A DNA stretch of 64,000 bases from an uncultured Flavobacteriaceae bacterium (GCA_947494695.1 CANLWB010000004.1:413086-477085), one strand, 5' to 3'. Shown: positions 39,101 to 46,759, numbered from the stretch's first letter. The notes: generated by a model from the sequence alone, not told the origin. Translations and numbers: made by a program.

Positions 39101-39675
39101 GTATTTTTATAGATCGTAGTAATGATGTTATTAACGCCGAGTTTGTGTCTTCAACCCAGGTGTTTACTGGAGAGAAATCTGTAGTCGTAAATATTAGTGA
39201 CCCAATTGCCGATAAGGTAGAATGGCTTTTCCCAGAGCAGGCAGAGGTATCTTTTCAAGATAACAATTATGCAGAGTTTACTATTGATACTCCGGGAGAA
39301 TATGACATATCTATGTTTATAGAAAGAGGACTATGTACAGATATACGAACCAAACGTGTTGTTGTCGTGGAAAGGGAATATGACCAGGAAGAAGGAGATA
39401 AAGCGCAGGGGGCAGTTGCTAAATTTGAATACCGACTATACCCTAATCCAACATCTAATGGCAGGTTTAGTGCAGATATTGTGCTCAATGATGTACTTCC
39501 AATAAGTATCAAGGTTTTTGATATGGTAAATAACCATGAGGTCATTTACGATCATCAAGAAGGCAGTGATCATTACGTAAAGGAGTATGACCTGTCTGGA
39601 GTGCCCACAGGAATCTATTTTGTACTGCTTGAAACCCAGGGGCAAAGTCAGGTTAGGAAATTAGTGAAAAAATAA
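33109..39675 (+). CDS. SprB-repeat adhesin-like protein with T9SS type A sorting domain
   Basis: 2188 residues. A signal peptide (MLILLCFVGYGFSQ region) is followed by ~480 Cys-containing residues without a recognised domain, then about 17 SprB-type repeats from ~490 to ~1960, each with a Cys-G-x-x-x-G start, a GG-x-x-PY-x-Y-x-W core and a G-x-Y-x-V-x-V-T-D-x-x-G-C end. The C-terminus (RLYPNPTSNGRF, then GVPTGIYFVLLETQG and QVRKLVKK) is a type A T9SS sorting domain, so the protein should cross the outer membrane through type IX secretion and be displayed or released. SprB itself is the moving adhesin of flavobacterial gliding; this protein is much shorter and may serve binding in the toxin-like locus. 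A hairpin terminator follows. Confidence 0.88.
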   Translation: MKKITLMFLILLCFVGYGFSQQNNNDREYILYVNGHINRGEDTCSSHGLQDIVITLASGRSVTIFDSPNNRYSKKPFTCTPFTFSYRNRPVSVTFRSRARKEKRFNQGCEKLGREGLTTYRINSYDCYYRRIVNSDGGGVWENTLFPKHGDDTNNWAEIRIVPKPSIGFADGTPSNSIKNVCLSDGVEIMASQGYRNPLNTYNWELFDPFNTQTRTHPVLQDLYNRRRTTELAYSNCTSITGTSCQTELDAMINAERNIRAYTGPRTIQVSVPAWRSITNKNGQSNMRLRATDLYSNVNDLNRLAGRTIQVRINPSCYSSSPESNVLNLRFLPDAPSVSGPPQVTPPSCSYSEFNRIRIPFSGGIASNQKISISLKRLDVGQSPYRNSNSAQSLGITDQEFNRRVNRRYSNEYKNVVNIRNSNLRSGWYNWNLNAASDPDQFAGGHYALIITSYERNDSGNRNPSCVPKYYFFEVTAPPALDWTVTNIRHQRCYGVNDGSFQIRVNGGRAPYRYRINGGRWVNFPGRSNRVTVNGLAPRSGSSAHRVEVVDANGCGQRTNPRASNRTVNVRINRISSPMTHNVPPDRIQHPVRAGSDTGVIEVASINGGTPSGSFGYRYTVYRNGISYSRYRNQTSRGNIILRDLMAGTYTIRYSDANGCERTLPLAVLRDPRPISFDIETTSASCNRIDNGSIRVTNIRGTAGPYTFTWYQNGSALARETTSSLTRGTGTGFSVEVTSASGYGRRNNLSIGVLPAIQIANVNVSTLLCYNSTATATITARGGSGNYEYGIWNGNATVWQGSNQISVSYSSMGYRFAVRDVAARACVSEPSAVYNLDRPDELYIRSNNVTNNTVFGGNTGRINIEVAGGTRGYRYQWSKENDASFSSTREDIRDLGAGRYTVRISDRNNCSIEERFEVTEPDRLEASTSITRVIPCFEGNGDLRAVARGGLLDGSTQYRYQWFVRESGAFRRINGQTAATLEGQPAGTYRVQVWDDHTSTSVTQILTEPNVLTLSLSKTDVSCFNGNDGTIGLSPRGGTAPYLYSLDGTNFSSVSGLVNNTIRGLTRQAYQVWLRDNNGCEIASPLSIELEQPEVIDIQLVNSQPATTVGGTNGALDIAVSLGAAPYTYSWSLEGNTTFSAATEDLSDLSTGIYTVTVTDSNNCNMEAEFEVLEPEPLEIEFETPRPILCYGDENIELTVEVKGGYPIDATPDDFEFRWYRMEGSTAHLINSGKGLIQLPDFGAGLYRVEVEDIEGTMAQTSIELTQPEILIVTLEGDPTQVLCHGQSTGAINITVTGGPVDPDTGDHLPYTFRWTKVGDPGFVVTTEDLQDIGAGTYDMVVVDDNLCTASLPDVVVITEPEASLEIINVQATNLSGYQTANGSISLEVHGGTAPYTYAWVNKDDATYSENTEDIDNLSIGNYELLVTDANGCTESLEQRITEPEQLLIDIIALTDAEGIQCYEEETVIPLITDTKGGVGAYTYQWYEQGNPDLIISNESDSGLVEAGTYVVVVTDENGNTTEDVYQVTQPEKLTISENVNHVRCHNGTNGSIDITVSGGVAPYEYRWSNGERTEDINNLRAGTYNLVVIDANFCESIAEIEVEHPNSLFADIDRRYPSSSTVSDGMVVTDVRGGVPPYQYQWYNESGVLLPFDTDRLYNIGPEKYALTITDANSCQLIIDDIDLFVPPALEVVVDEQSVISCQGNTETGGIMAIVGGGVPFNSRLQYEYQWYNAINNQPLGTNSSVLSRIGAGAYYVSITDAIGTTILSAPFELEEPDRLVVSFETDYINCGNEMDWTINALVEGGTPPYRYRWNTGESRQRLEGVLASTYSVFITDSRGCTTEGEVTVTVPEQLKMTYVTKMPICYGGCDGGITLDVTGGVTPYSYEWNTGTTERDLNTICAGDYEVVITDAKGCQITQEITVGNPEQFIVDLGEDVTLCVDQTMILDASILDAGATYQWSATNDFTSNDAVIEVFDPGIYEVLVTSSDGCEATGRIFIDRSNDVINAEFVSSTQVFTGEKSVVVNISDPIADKVEWLFPEQAEVSFQDNNYAEFTIDTPGEYDISMFIERGLCTDIRTKRVVVVEREYDQEEGDKAQGAVAKFEYRLYPNPTSNGRFSADIVLNDVLPISIKVFDMVNNHEVIYDHQEGSDHYVKEYDLSGVPTGIYFVLLETQGQSQVRKLVKK

Positions 39676-39703
39676 GTGTTGATCCGTTTTATTAATTGAT
39701 AAG

Positions 39704-39735
39704 GAGGCCGTCTGAAAGGACAGTCTCTTTTCTTG
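39704..39735 (+). terminator. Hairpin terminator after the surface-protein operon
   Basis: A 9-bp imperfect stem (39704-39712 with 39719-39727, one G-T pair and one mismatch), a 6-base loop and a short T-rich tail. It lies just after the SprB-repeat gene, before the convergent flavoprotein gene. Confidence 0.6.
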
Positions 39736-39911
39736 TGTATTAACTATTGATAAAATAATTGAATTCGAAAGATATTTAATTCGTATCTCTGTTTAATTCA
39801 CATAATAACTCTGAATTATTTAGATTGATATGAAAAGTATCTTTAAATGAGGTGCCAAGTACAATGGATAAAAAAACACCAATTATAGATGCCGGAGTCA
39901 TCTACGAGATT

Positions 39912-41033
39912 TTACACTGGCTTTAACTTCTGCAAGTCATGATGTCTTCTTTTCCAAAATTCTGATGCCTGCCAACGTGTTTCTGCCCGGTAATAAATAC
40001 GTTTGTGTTTGAGGTAATGCAGCCAAATTTGATCTATTTGCCGGGTATAGACTTTGGGGAGTTCGGCTGTAAATCCAAATTGTAGGATTAACGCTTTTAA
40101 TTGCATGGCACTAGCCATAGCATTGAACATGCCCTGGGAAGATAAAGGATCAAAACTAATGGCAGCATCTCCTAGTGCAGCCCATTTTTGTCCGGCAACT
40201 TGCTCTAATTTAGTGGAGTTAGCAGCAACGGTACCTTGAAATTCAATGGTATGTTCATGGCCTTTCAGCAAATCTGAAATCTGACTGTTTCTTTTTGCCA
40301 AATTCAAAAAAGAGGCCGTAGTTTTTAAAGCAGTCTTATTGATTAAATCTGAATCTGTATAAAAAGCGATGATACGTTTGTGGCCTGGGATAACGGAACT
40401 ATACCACCAGCCATTTTCGCTAGCTGAGATGGTGCTCATAGTATTCGCTTCGGTATTGGGTAAAGTAACCCAACAGGCGATTAGTTTATCTCCAACTTGA
40501 CGGGTGATTCCCAGACTTCTGGCAAAGTGTGATTGGCGTCCACTGGCATCGATGATGAAAGATGCAGAAATATGGTGAAGCGGTGAGTTTTTATCGTTTG
40601 ATTTTATTTGAATATTCCAGGCCGCGCCTTCATAAGAACTACTGTTCAGTTTTGATCCCCATAAGCAATTTACCCCACGTTTTTCTGCAGCCTGTCTTAA
40701 ATACGTTTCAAAAGCTTTTCTGTCAAGACTTTTTACAAATCCATCCGGGTTCCTTAAATGATCGACCATATGCACCTGCTCACTGCCCCAATAGGATTTC
40801 ATGCCTAAATTTGGTTTAAATATGGAGCCTAATGGCGTGTTCATGCCATCCGTTAAATTCAGTACTTTTAAGATGCGCATCGCAGCAGGGGCTAAGGATT
40901 CTCCAATCCGCTCTTTGGGTGCTGTGAGTTTCTCAATTAATGTGACGTGATGAGTATCTATCAAAGACATGGCGGCAATGCAACCTGCAATGCCACCACC
41001 TATAATTAATATGTCTGTTTTCAATGCTGACAA
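39912..41033 (-). CDS. LodB-like FAD-dependent maturase for a quinone-cofactor oxidase
   Basis: 373 residues. The N-terminus is an FAD-binding Rossmann motif (ILIIGGGIAGCIAAMSL), then RIGESLAPAAMR, of the type seen in LodB and tryptophan-halogenase-like flavoproteins, a DASGRQS segment and a second FAD contact at GDAAISFDPLSSQGM. In the known LodA/LodB and GoxA/GoxB systems this flavoprotein helps form the cysteine tryptophylquinone cofactor in the partner oxidase. The gene lies 6 bases downstream of the oxidase gene on the same strand, matching that arrangement. The halogenase-specific WxWxIP motif is not seen, arguing against a halogenase. Confidence 0.82.
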   Translation of the reverse strand: MSALKTDILIIGGGIAGCIAAMSLIDTHHVTLIEKLTAPKERIGESLAPAAMRILKVLNLTDGMNTPLGSIFKPNLGMKSYWGSEQVHMVDHLRNPDGFVKSLDRKAFETYLRQAAEKRGVNCLWGSKLNSSSYEGAAWNIQIKSNDKNSPLHHISASFIIDASGRQSHFARSLGITRQVGDKLIACWVTLPNTEANTMSTISASENGWWYSSVIPGHKRIIAFYTDSDLINKTALKTTASFLNLAKRNSQISDLLKGHEHTIEFQGTVAANSTKLEQVAGQKWAALGDAAISFDPLSSQGMFNAMASAMQLKALILQFGFTAELPKVYTRQIDQIWLHYLKHKRIYYRAETRWQASEFWKRRHHDLQKLKPV

Positions 41034-41039
41034 ATCGGC

Positions 41040-44000
41040 TTACTTTGGAATAAAACGTTGGAAACGAACCAATCGCTCAGGAATTCCTACTTCTTTTCGT
41101 GGTTGCCTTGCAAACGGGATTGTTTTTGTTTTCGCAGATTTATGGACCTCAGAAGATAACAGGTTCACCAGTTTTTCAACTTCTCCCATCAGTTTTTCAT
41201 CTTTCACCAATTCATCTTTCACCAATTCCAATAATTCATCACGTGTACCTTCCAGCAAGAATTGTTCGTTCAATAAACCATCTTTAGATAAGTGTTCCAG
41301 TGTTGTATGCAATAATATTTCCTCTTTTTTGTCTAAGTCCTTATTGTCATTTAAGATGGCTCTTAACCTGGTTTCAGTCTCTTTTAGCAACATGACATTT
41401 TGATCTTCATTTGGAATCACACCAATTTGCATTTCTGCCGGAAAGTTTGAATTGTCCTGTACTCCCGGACGGTGTTGAACAATCGCTAGTTTGTCAAAAT
41501 ACTTTATCATAGCGTTAATCTGGTTGGTTTGTGTTGGAGCAGCGCCATCCAACGGTAAATCATCCAACCAAAAATAACGATAAGCAAAAGCTTCTATACG
41601 CGTTTCTTCCGATAGGAGGGGGTCAAGAGTTTCTTTATAGCGTTCTTCACTTAAGATGTTATTAGGGACTCTTGCAGGCCAGAATGTTGGCAAGTATGGA
41701 TCGTAAGAAGTCGTATAACCATCTCTACAACTTGCCGTATCGGTTTGCCAGGGAATTGCCATCCACCTGGTAACACCACCAGGGACTTGTCCGCCTAATA
41801 AAGGCCCGGCAGGTAAAGTCAATATATCGCTATTCATGGTAGAACCATAATAATGATAATCGGTTTTGGGTATTTTAGGTGCATGTTTCAATCGGAATGG
41901 GGCTGAATACATGCCAGAAGTTCTCATGGGCCAGGTCATTTCACAACCAGGATGAAAGGCATCTGCCAAACAGAAATCCATCGCGGCTTTTGTTAACATA
42001 TCCGGTTGTTCATCAACAGGATAGTCATCAATGGTTTTAGGCAGAGGAATATGAGGGCATCCTGTGGTATCTACAAAATCGGCATCGAAGTCGCCTTCAA
42101 CCCATTGGTCTAAAAACTCCAGTTGTAATTTCGATAGTGTTGAGTGTTGACGTACAGAACCTTGTGTAGGAATGGCAACAGCATCTCCATACAGCCATGG
42201 CCATAACTGTGGTGCTTCTGCTCCGGACTGATCGAACCGGCGGAAGTTATTAGAGATGGTACGACGCATTTCTAAGTTAGCTGAAGATGGGGAATTAAGT
42301 TTTTTAACCCACTCTACACTTGTATAATTAAATTGTCCGCCCCAGCCGAAAGCAGCGGCAAATCCAGCATTTACCCATTGTAAATTTGTCATTCTTTCGA
42401 AGATGGGCAATATGTCTTTTGAAAATGATGGTCTTGCAGGTCTTTCCAGCATTTCTGACTCTACGGCAACACTTCTCATTAGATCCCACATGGTACGAAC
42501 CGATTTTTGCATGGGTGCGTAATCTGGTGGAGCGCAAATCACCCAAGCCGGATCAACGTTGAGCTGAACACCTTCGTATTCTACTTCTGCCGTTACTGGC
42601 CCGTCAGACATATCATCATACCAACCTTCGTTGTTAGCAAATGTGATCGCTCTGTCTCCATTCATATTTTCCGATTTCCCATGTCCGCCCAGCATCACTA
42701 AGCGCCCTTTTTCATCTGTGCGCATCTCACCTAAGTAGACAGACTTGCCCATGAATTTCCCTTTGAATTTATTTCCCTTGGTTTTATTGGTTTTGGAAAT
42801 GCTCTCTTTTCCACCATCAATCAATAGCTGACTGCGGTCTTTTACATCTATGTTCCTTAGCAAGGATGGCGGAATATTTGGATCTGATGCATCGGGGATA
42901 TCCAGCGCAATTTGGAACTGATACCAGGATGATTTTTGATTTGCCAAATGTGAATGCCAGGTGATTTTTGCATTGTCCATGGTCAACTCTTTGATGGCTT
43001 TTCCGGCAGCATTGAATCCATAGATTCTAAACTGGGCAGCTTGACGTTTTATGGCACCTGTTTTATCGCGGTAGGCATAAATATCAGCCTTTACTTCGGG
43101 TTCATCTACCAATGGCCCTATGAAATACTCGTGTTCACTATTCCCAACACGCATGACGCCTATGGGAGGGTATATTCCGGCCCTGACTATACAGTCACTA
43201 TCTTCATCTGTGTTTCCCTTGAACGGTGGATTGATCGCTTTAGGCTCTTGTTGCTGTTGACCATTCGCTTGATGTCTTGCTTGTGCACTTGCGGCATAAA
43301 CGTCTTTTCTGGCTTCAGCAATAGATCCCAGCGGTTTGTGAGCTTCTAAGGTTCGCCAGATATTGAAGGAAAGATTACTTCCAAATTCAGCCTGGCCTAT
43401 GGCGGTTACGTCTTGTTGTGGTAAATGCAACTTTGCAATACAGATATAAGGGCTTTCTTTTGTGCTCCAAACGGCTTGCGCATCATTAAGTGGCATGGTT
43501 TCTTCGTTGGTACGCAGTTGAATTTCAAATCTAAAGGCTGAATCTCCATTGCGTAAACGCTTCTCTAAATCTAATTTCAAATAATTGTCATCATCGAAAG
43601 GAGCTCCCTTATATGTGTGATCTGGAACTAACCGGTATTTAACAATATTGGATTCCCCCAAATTAAAGGGTAGGATGGCCCAATAGCTGGCACTAAGACA
43701 ACTGGCCTCTTCTTTTTGCATCGCCTGCAAAATGCTGGCAAGCTTGGGGTGTTTGTTGATGTAGGTATTGTAATCTTTATCAATTACTCCGGCGGTTGTA
43801 AACGTACACATTTGCTGTGCGTCACGCGCAAAGAAGCGATCTATGTTTTGAAAAATAAAATCAGCATTGGTGCCTTCTCCAAAAAGTTTAGGGCCATCGA
43901 CACCGAATAATTTTAAACCAACGCCCATTGTGGTGTGTAAATCTGGTGATGTTGGGCCTGTGTCACTAGAGAAACGAACAGCGCAGTCGTAGCGGGTGCC

Positions 44001-44252
44001 TGCAAAAATGCCTTTCTTGAATGCTTCAGGGATATCATCGTTGATGATAAATTCTCCATAAGCAATGCCATGTTGTTTTCTAAAAACAGCTCTTTCTGCA
44101 GGATCTTGCCCTTTTTCTATACGGGTTTTTTGTCCCATTTCTACAAACATCTCTTTAAGACGTTCTGTTACTATTTTAGTGTTTCCGCTGCTATCCCAGC
44201 ATTTCACATTGTTTGCTGTGGGTTTTTCACCAGGCTTATCTTTTTTGTTCAT
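41040..44252 (-). CDS. Catalase-like domain fused to a LodA-type cysteine-tryptophylquinone oxidase
   Basis: 1070 residues. Residues 1-335 resemble the catalase fold: distal His in RKQHGIAYGEF (His61), Asn136 in DFIFQNIDRFFARD, and a proximal heme-ligand RxxxY at Arg315-Tyr319 after HKPLGSIAEA. Residues ~350-1070 are LodA/GoxA-like from VRAGIYPPIGVMRVGNS onward. The two cofactor residues appear as Cys770 (FHPGCEMTWP) and Trp835 (MAIPWQTD), 65 residues apart, the same spacing as Cys516/Trp581 in Marinomonas LodA. Such oxidases deaminate an amino acid oxidatively and release hydrogen peroxide; the substrate is unknown. The fused catalase-like part could remove or use that peroxide. A LodB-like maturase gene follows 6 bases downstream. 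There is no signal peptide. Stand-alone LodA is ~726 residues, so the extra length is the catalase part. Confidence 0.85.
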   Translation of the reverse strand: MNKKDKPGEKPTANNVKCWDSSGNTKIVTERLKEMFVEMGQKTRIEKGQDPAERAVFRKQHGIAYGEFIINDDIPEAFKKGIFAGTRYDCAVRFSSDTGPTSPDLHTTMGVGLKLFGVDGPKLFGEGTNADFIFQNIDRFFARDAQQMCTFTTAGVIDKDYNTYINKHPKLASILQAMQKEEASCLSASYWAILPFNLGESNIVKYRLVPDHTYKGAPFDDDNYLKLDLEKRLRNGDSAFRFEIQLRTNEETMPLNDAQAVWSTKESPYICIAKLHLPQQDVTAIGQAEFGSNLSFNIWRTLEAHKPLGSIAEARKDVYAASAQARHQANGQQQQEPKAINPPFKGNTDEDSDCIVRAGIYPPIGVMRVGNSEHEYFIGPLVDEPEVKADIYAYRDKTGAIKRQAAQFRIYGFNAAGKAIKELTMDNAKITWHSHLANQKSSWYQFQIALDIPDASDPNIPPSLLRNIDVKDRSQLLIDGGKESISKTNKTKGNKFKGKFMGKSVYLGEMRTDEKGRLVMLGGHGKSENMNGDRAITFANNEGWYDDMSDGPVTAEVEYEGVQLNVDPAWVICAPPDYAPMQKSVRTMWDLMRSVAVESEMLERPARPSFSKDILPIFERMTNLQWVNAGFAAAFGWGGQFNYTSVEWVKKLNSPSSANLEMRRTISNNFRRFDQSGAEAPQLWPWLYGDAVAIPTQGSVRQHSTLSKLQLEFLDQWVEGDFDADFVDTTGCPHIPLPKTIDDYPVDEQPDMLTKAAMDFCLADAFHPGCEMTWPMRTSGMYSAPFRLKHAPKIPKTDYHYYGSTMNSDILTLPAGPLLGGQVPGGVTRWMAIPWQTDTASCRDGYTTSYDPYLPTFWPARVPNNILSEERYKETLDPLLSEETRIEAFAYRYFWLDDLPLDGAAPTQTNQINAMIKYFDKLAIVQHRPGVQDNSNFPAEMQIGVIPNEDQNVMLLKETETRLRAILNDNKDLDKKEEILLHTTLEHLSKDGLLNEQFLLEGTRDELLELVKDELVKDEKLMGEVEKLVNLLSSEVHKSAKTKTIPFARQPRKEVGIPERLVRFQRFIPK

Positions 44253-44310
44253 TATGAGTTAGTTTTTTTATTTGTGTACAACATTTAGTATAAGGTCGTT
44301 TTAATATCAC

Positions 44311-44641
44311 TTATAGCGTGTTAGCTGGCTTTTCTTTCTCTTTTCGCTTTAGTCCTAATCTAGCTTCTTTGACTTCATCAATCCTTATCATATGCTTTCA
44401 AGACATAGTAAGTTGATGATTTTGTTGAACTGACGTCTTTCGCGTCTGCACAAAGATTACCTACTAACACATTAAATTTATTGGAAGCGCCATGAGGTGT
44501 TAATTTATTTTTCTAACGATCTGTTCGATATTCAGCTTTTGCTCTTTCCGTTTCAATTTCGACTCTTTCATTATCTACTCCAGTTTGCGCCAGAAAGATT
44601 TCTACGTTTATATCGTTAAATACATATTTACCTTTCTCATA
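44311..44641 (-). pseudogene. Possible decayed gene fragment
   Basis: On the minus strand from 44641 a frame of 42 codons (INVEIFLAQTGVDNERVEIE and so on) ends at a TAG at 44513, then continues in frame for 44 more codons (LTPHGASNKFNVLVGNLCAD and YYVLKAYDKD) to a TGA at 44378. An overlapping frame from 44391 to 44311 then reads MIRIDEVKEARLGLKRKEKEK. The residue pattern looks protein-like, as if one gene had gained a stop and a frameshift. I do not recognise the family, and chance cannot be excluded. Confidence 0.3.
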
Positions 44642-44811
44642 AACAGTCTAATATGTTTACATCTCAAATCTAATGAATTTTTATTTTTTTGAAAGAATTT
44701 TCTTTTTATAAAGTAGGTTTTTATTTCTTTTTTAATTAGAGTACTATCAAGGAGCGCAGGAAAATTGTAACCAACTGGTCTATGTACTCTTTTTAATCAA
44801 AAAGAATTACT

Positions 44812-45005
44812 CGACGCTCTGCGTCGGGGTTTCCATTGAAATTGTCATTCCCGTGTGGTCAGTGAGCGTAGCCGAACTGAAAACGGGAATCTAAATACAA
44901 AATTTCGAATTTTGACCCCTTAAGGTCAAAATGAAACGGGCGAAACCTGTGCTGAGCCTGCCGAAGTATACCCTATGGCTCTGCCTCGGGGATAGTTCGT
45001 TTCAA
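44812..45005. repeat. Inverted-repeat cluster resembling a flavobacterial interspersed element
   Basis: Three hairpins lie close together: CGACGC-TCT-GCGTCG at 44812-44826, ATTCCCGT/ACGGGAAT arms at 44847-44854 and 44883-44890, and TTTTGACC/GGTCAAAA arms at 44910-44917 and 44924-44931. Two copies of a TGAGCnTnnCCGAA-like motif (near 44871 and 44953) are of a kind I associate with interspersed repeats in Flavobacteriaceae. It is markedly more GC-rich than its surroundings. Confidence 0.5.
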
Positions 45006-45452
45006 GAAATTTTTTAATAAAGAAAACAGTAAAAAAGAGTTATTCAAATAATAAAAAATATAGAGCTGCTCATATTTTTAATAATTCAACATAACTTACA
45101 TCACTCTGAATTTATTTTAGGATGACCTTAAGCCAGTCTCATGCTGTATTAAGCGAGGCTCTATACATTATATAGTAGTTTAATATTGAGGTTTGTACGG
45201 TATAACTACACTTCGGTGTAGCTAAATAAAACCAATTCTGATTTACTTTTGGTAGAGAAGTTTTAAGTTCATTGATGCGTTAATTCGTATTATGTTTTAA
45301 GATAGACACTTTACTGGAGTAGAGCATATAGTAAGAATAAGGTTTCCTTACTTTTTTATATACTGCATGTAATTCTCATATTATCATAAAATTAAAAACT
45401 ATGTGACTGGCAATGGCGAAGCCATATCCAATTATCAAAAAACCGAGAAATT

Positions 45453-45560
45453 ATGAAAAATAGTAACGGTTGGTATGTTCTTTATGTCATGTACAGGCAC
45501 AAAGAAAGCGTAGGAAAAATGGGTATTGATTGCCTTCTACCAATGATTTATAAGATATAA
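45453..45560 (+). pseudogene. Remnant of a NusG/UpxY-like antiterminator gene
   Basis: A 35-codon frame reading MKNSNGWYVLYVMYRHKESV, then GIDCLLPMIYKI. The WYVLYxxxRHxxxV block and the later GI-x-x-x-LP block are the start of the NusG N-terminal domain as found in Bacteroidetes UpxY/LoaP-type paralogues, but the helix between the blocks is shortened and the frame stops after 35 residues instead of ~170. NusG paralogues often head long biosynthetic operons, which fits the position 278 bases before the exporter/NRPS cluster. It is probably a decayed gene. Confidence 0.5.
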
Positions 45561-45837
45561 GCGTGTGGATAAAATTATCTCGTCAAAATATTTCTGCCAC
45601 CGTTTCTGCTCATTATTTTCAAAGAAGTAAAGCAGAACTTCCAATACAAATAATATCAAAACTAGTATGAGTTTCCAAAAAGTAAATAGTTAGCTCTTAT
45701 TGAACAGATAGGTCTTTTTAGCATGATAACGTCTTCTAAAGCACTTTTCTTTCAAGCGAAAGAATGTATTACTCGAATTGATATGCTTTAGTAAAATAAA
45801 AAGAAATAAAGATTAAAAATTTATATAAAAGAAAATT

Positions 45838-46746
45838 ATGAATAAAAAAAAGGTTATTTCGACAATGGTCATTTTACTTCTATTTGTGTTTCAAATTAAT
45901 GCACAAGCTTATTTTGAGACAGAATACATAGGAGTATCTAGTTTTCGTGATGAAAACAATCAAAAGTTGGGTGATAGCGAAGGTAAGGCGATAGTTTATC
46001 AAGGAGGGGTGAAACTTCCGATTTTTACAAAGATTAATGAAAAAAAACAACCTGTAATATGGGGAATAGGTCTAAATGGAGCTTATGCTTCTTTAGATAA
46101 TAAGAATTTTACCGAAGATATAATTTTACAAGAAATATTAAACCTTCAACTAGATGTTTTTCATATGAGACCACTAAATGAAAAATGGTCACTAATATCT
46201 AGCATTGGAGTTGGGGTTTATACATCTCATACAAGAATTTCTGATATAGAATATGAAAATGTTTTAGGGAGCCTGGGGGTGCTTTTTATAAGGCATCTAA
46301 AACCAAACCTTGAAATTGGAGGCGGACTGGCTATAAATAATACATTTGGATTTCCAATGGTGTTTCCTGCATTATACTTTAATTGGAATCACGATGGTGC
46401 CTATAAGTTTAAGGTATCTATGATGAATGGTATCGAACTATCTGCAGGATACGAATTCAGCGATGGTTTTGATTTAAATCTTGTTGGAGACATATCTGGA
46501 CAAGGAGCATTGTATGAAAAGGATGGAACAGATTTAATGTTTTCGCATTTATATATTGTAGGAGGACTAAGACCGGTAATCCATATCAAAAAAACAGTAT
46601 CCGTACCAGTAACTCTCGGGGTAAGTGCTATAAGAGGCGCATATTCCGATGAAAGAACCTTGAAGGCGATGTTTAATTCTCGAGAAAACGATCCGCATTT
46701 CGGAGTAGCTCCTTATGGATCTATAGCTTTAGAGGTAGAATTTTAA
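45838..46746 (+). CDS. DUF6268-like outer-membrane beta-barrel protein
   Basis: 302 residues. A signal peptide (MVILLLFVFQINAQA) is followed by alternating beta strands with aromatic edges, ending in ALEVEF, a typical last strand of an outer-membrane barrel. The pattern (GGVKLPIF, WGIGLNGAYASL, WSLISSIGVGVYTS, ALYFNWN) fits the DUF6268 family of Bacteroidetes, whose function is unknown. It is the first of five exporter-related genes, 13 bases before the TolC-like gene. Confidence 0.65.
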   Translation: MNKKKVISTMVILLLFVFQINAQAYFETEYIGVSSFRDENNQKLGDSEGKAIVYQGGVKLPIFTKINEKKQPVIWGIGLNGAYASLDNKNFTEDIILQEILNLQLDVFHMRPLNEKWSLISSIGVGVYTSHTRISDIEYENVLGSLGVLFIRHLKPNLEIGGGLAINNTFGFPMVFPALYFNWNHDGAYKFKVSMMNGIELSAGYEFSDGFDLNLVGDISGQGALYEKDGTDLMFSHLYIVGGLRPVIHIKKTVSVPVTLGVSAIRGAYSDERTLKAMFNSRENDPHFGVAPYGSIALEVEF

Positions 46747-46759
46747 CTATAAATTCGAT

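Larger units (their letters stand above)
44253..45837. other. Decayed intergenic region between the oxidase and the exporter operon
   Basis: About 1.6 kb without an intact gene. It holds a possible minus-strand gene remnant (44311-44641), a cluster of inverted repeats (44812-45005), a small hairpin CTACAC-TTCG-GTGTAG at 45206-45221 and a NusG/UpxY-like remnant (45453-45560). It should also hold promoters for the oxidase (leftward) and exporter (rightward) units, which I could not pinpoint. Confidence 0.5.

Noticed and set aside
39912..41033. Flavin-dependent tryptophan halogenase
   Set aside because: The GESL segment is shared with halogenases, but the WxWxIP motif is not seen and the gene is paired with a LodA-type oxidase, which fits LodB.
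45206..45221. CTACAC-TTCG-GTGTAG hairpin as a terminator
   Set aside because: Stable small stem-loop, but no T run and no gene ending just before it; mentioned only as part of the intergenic description.
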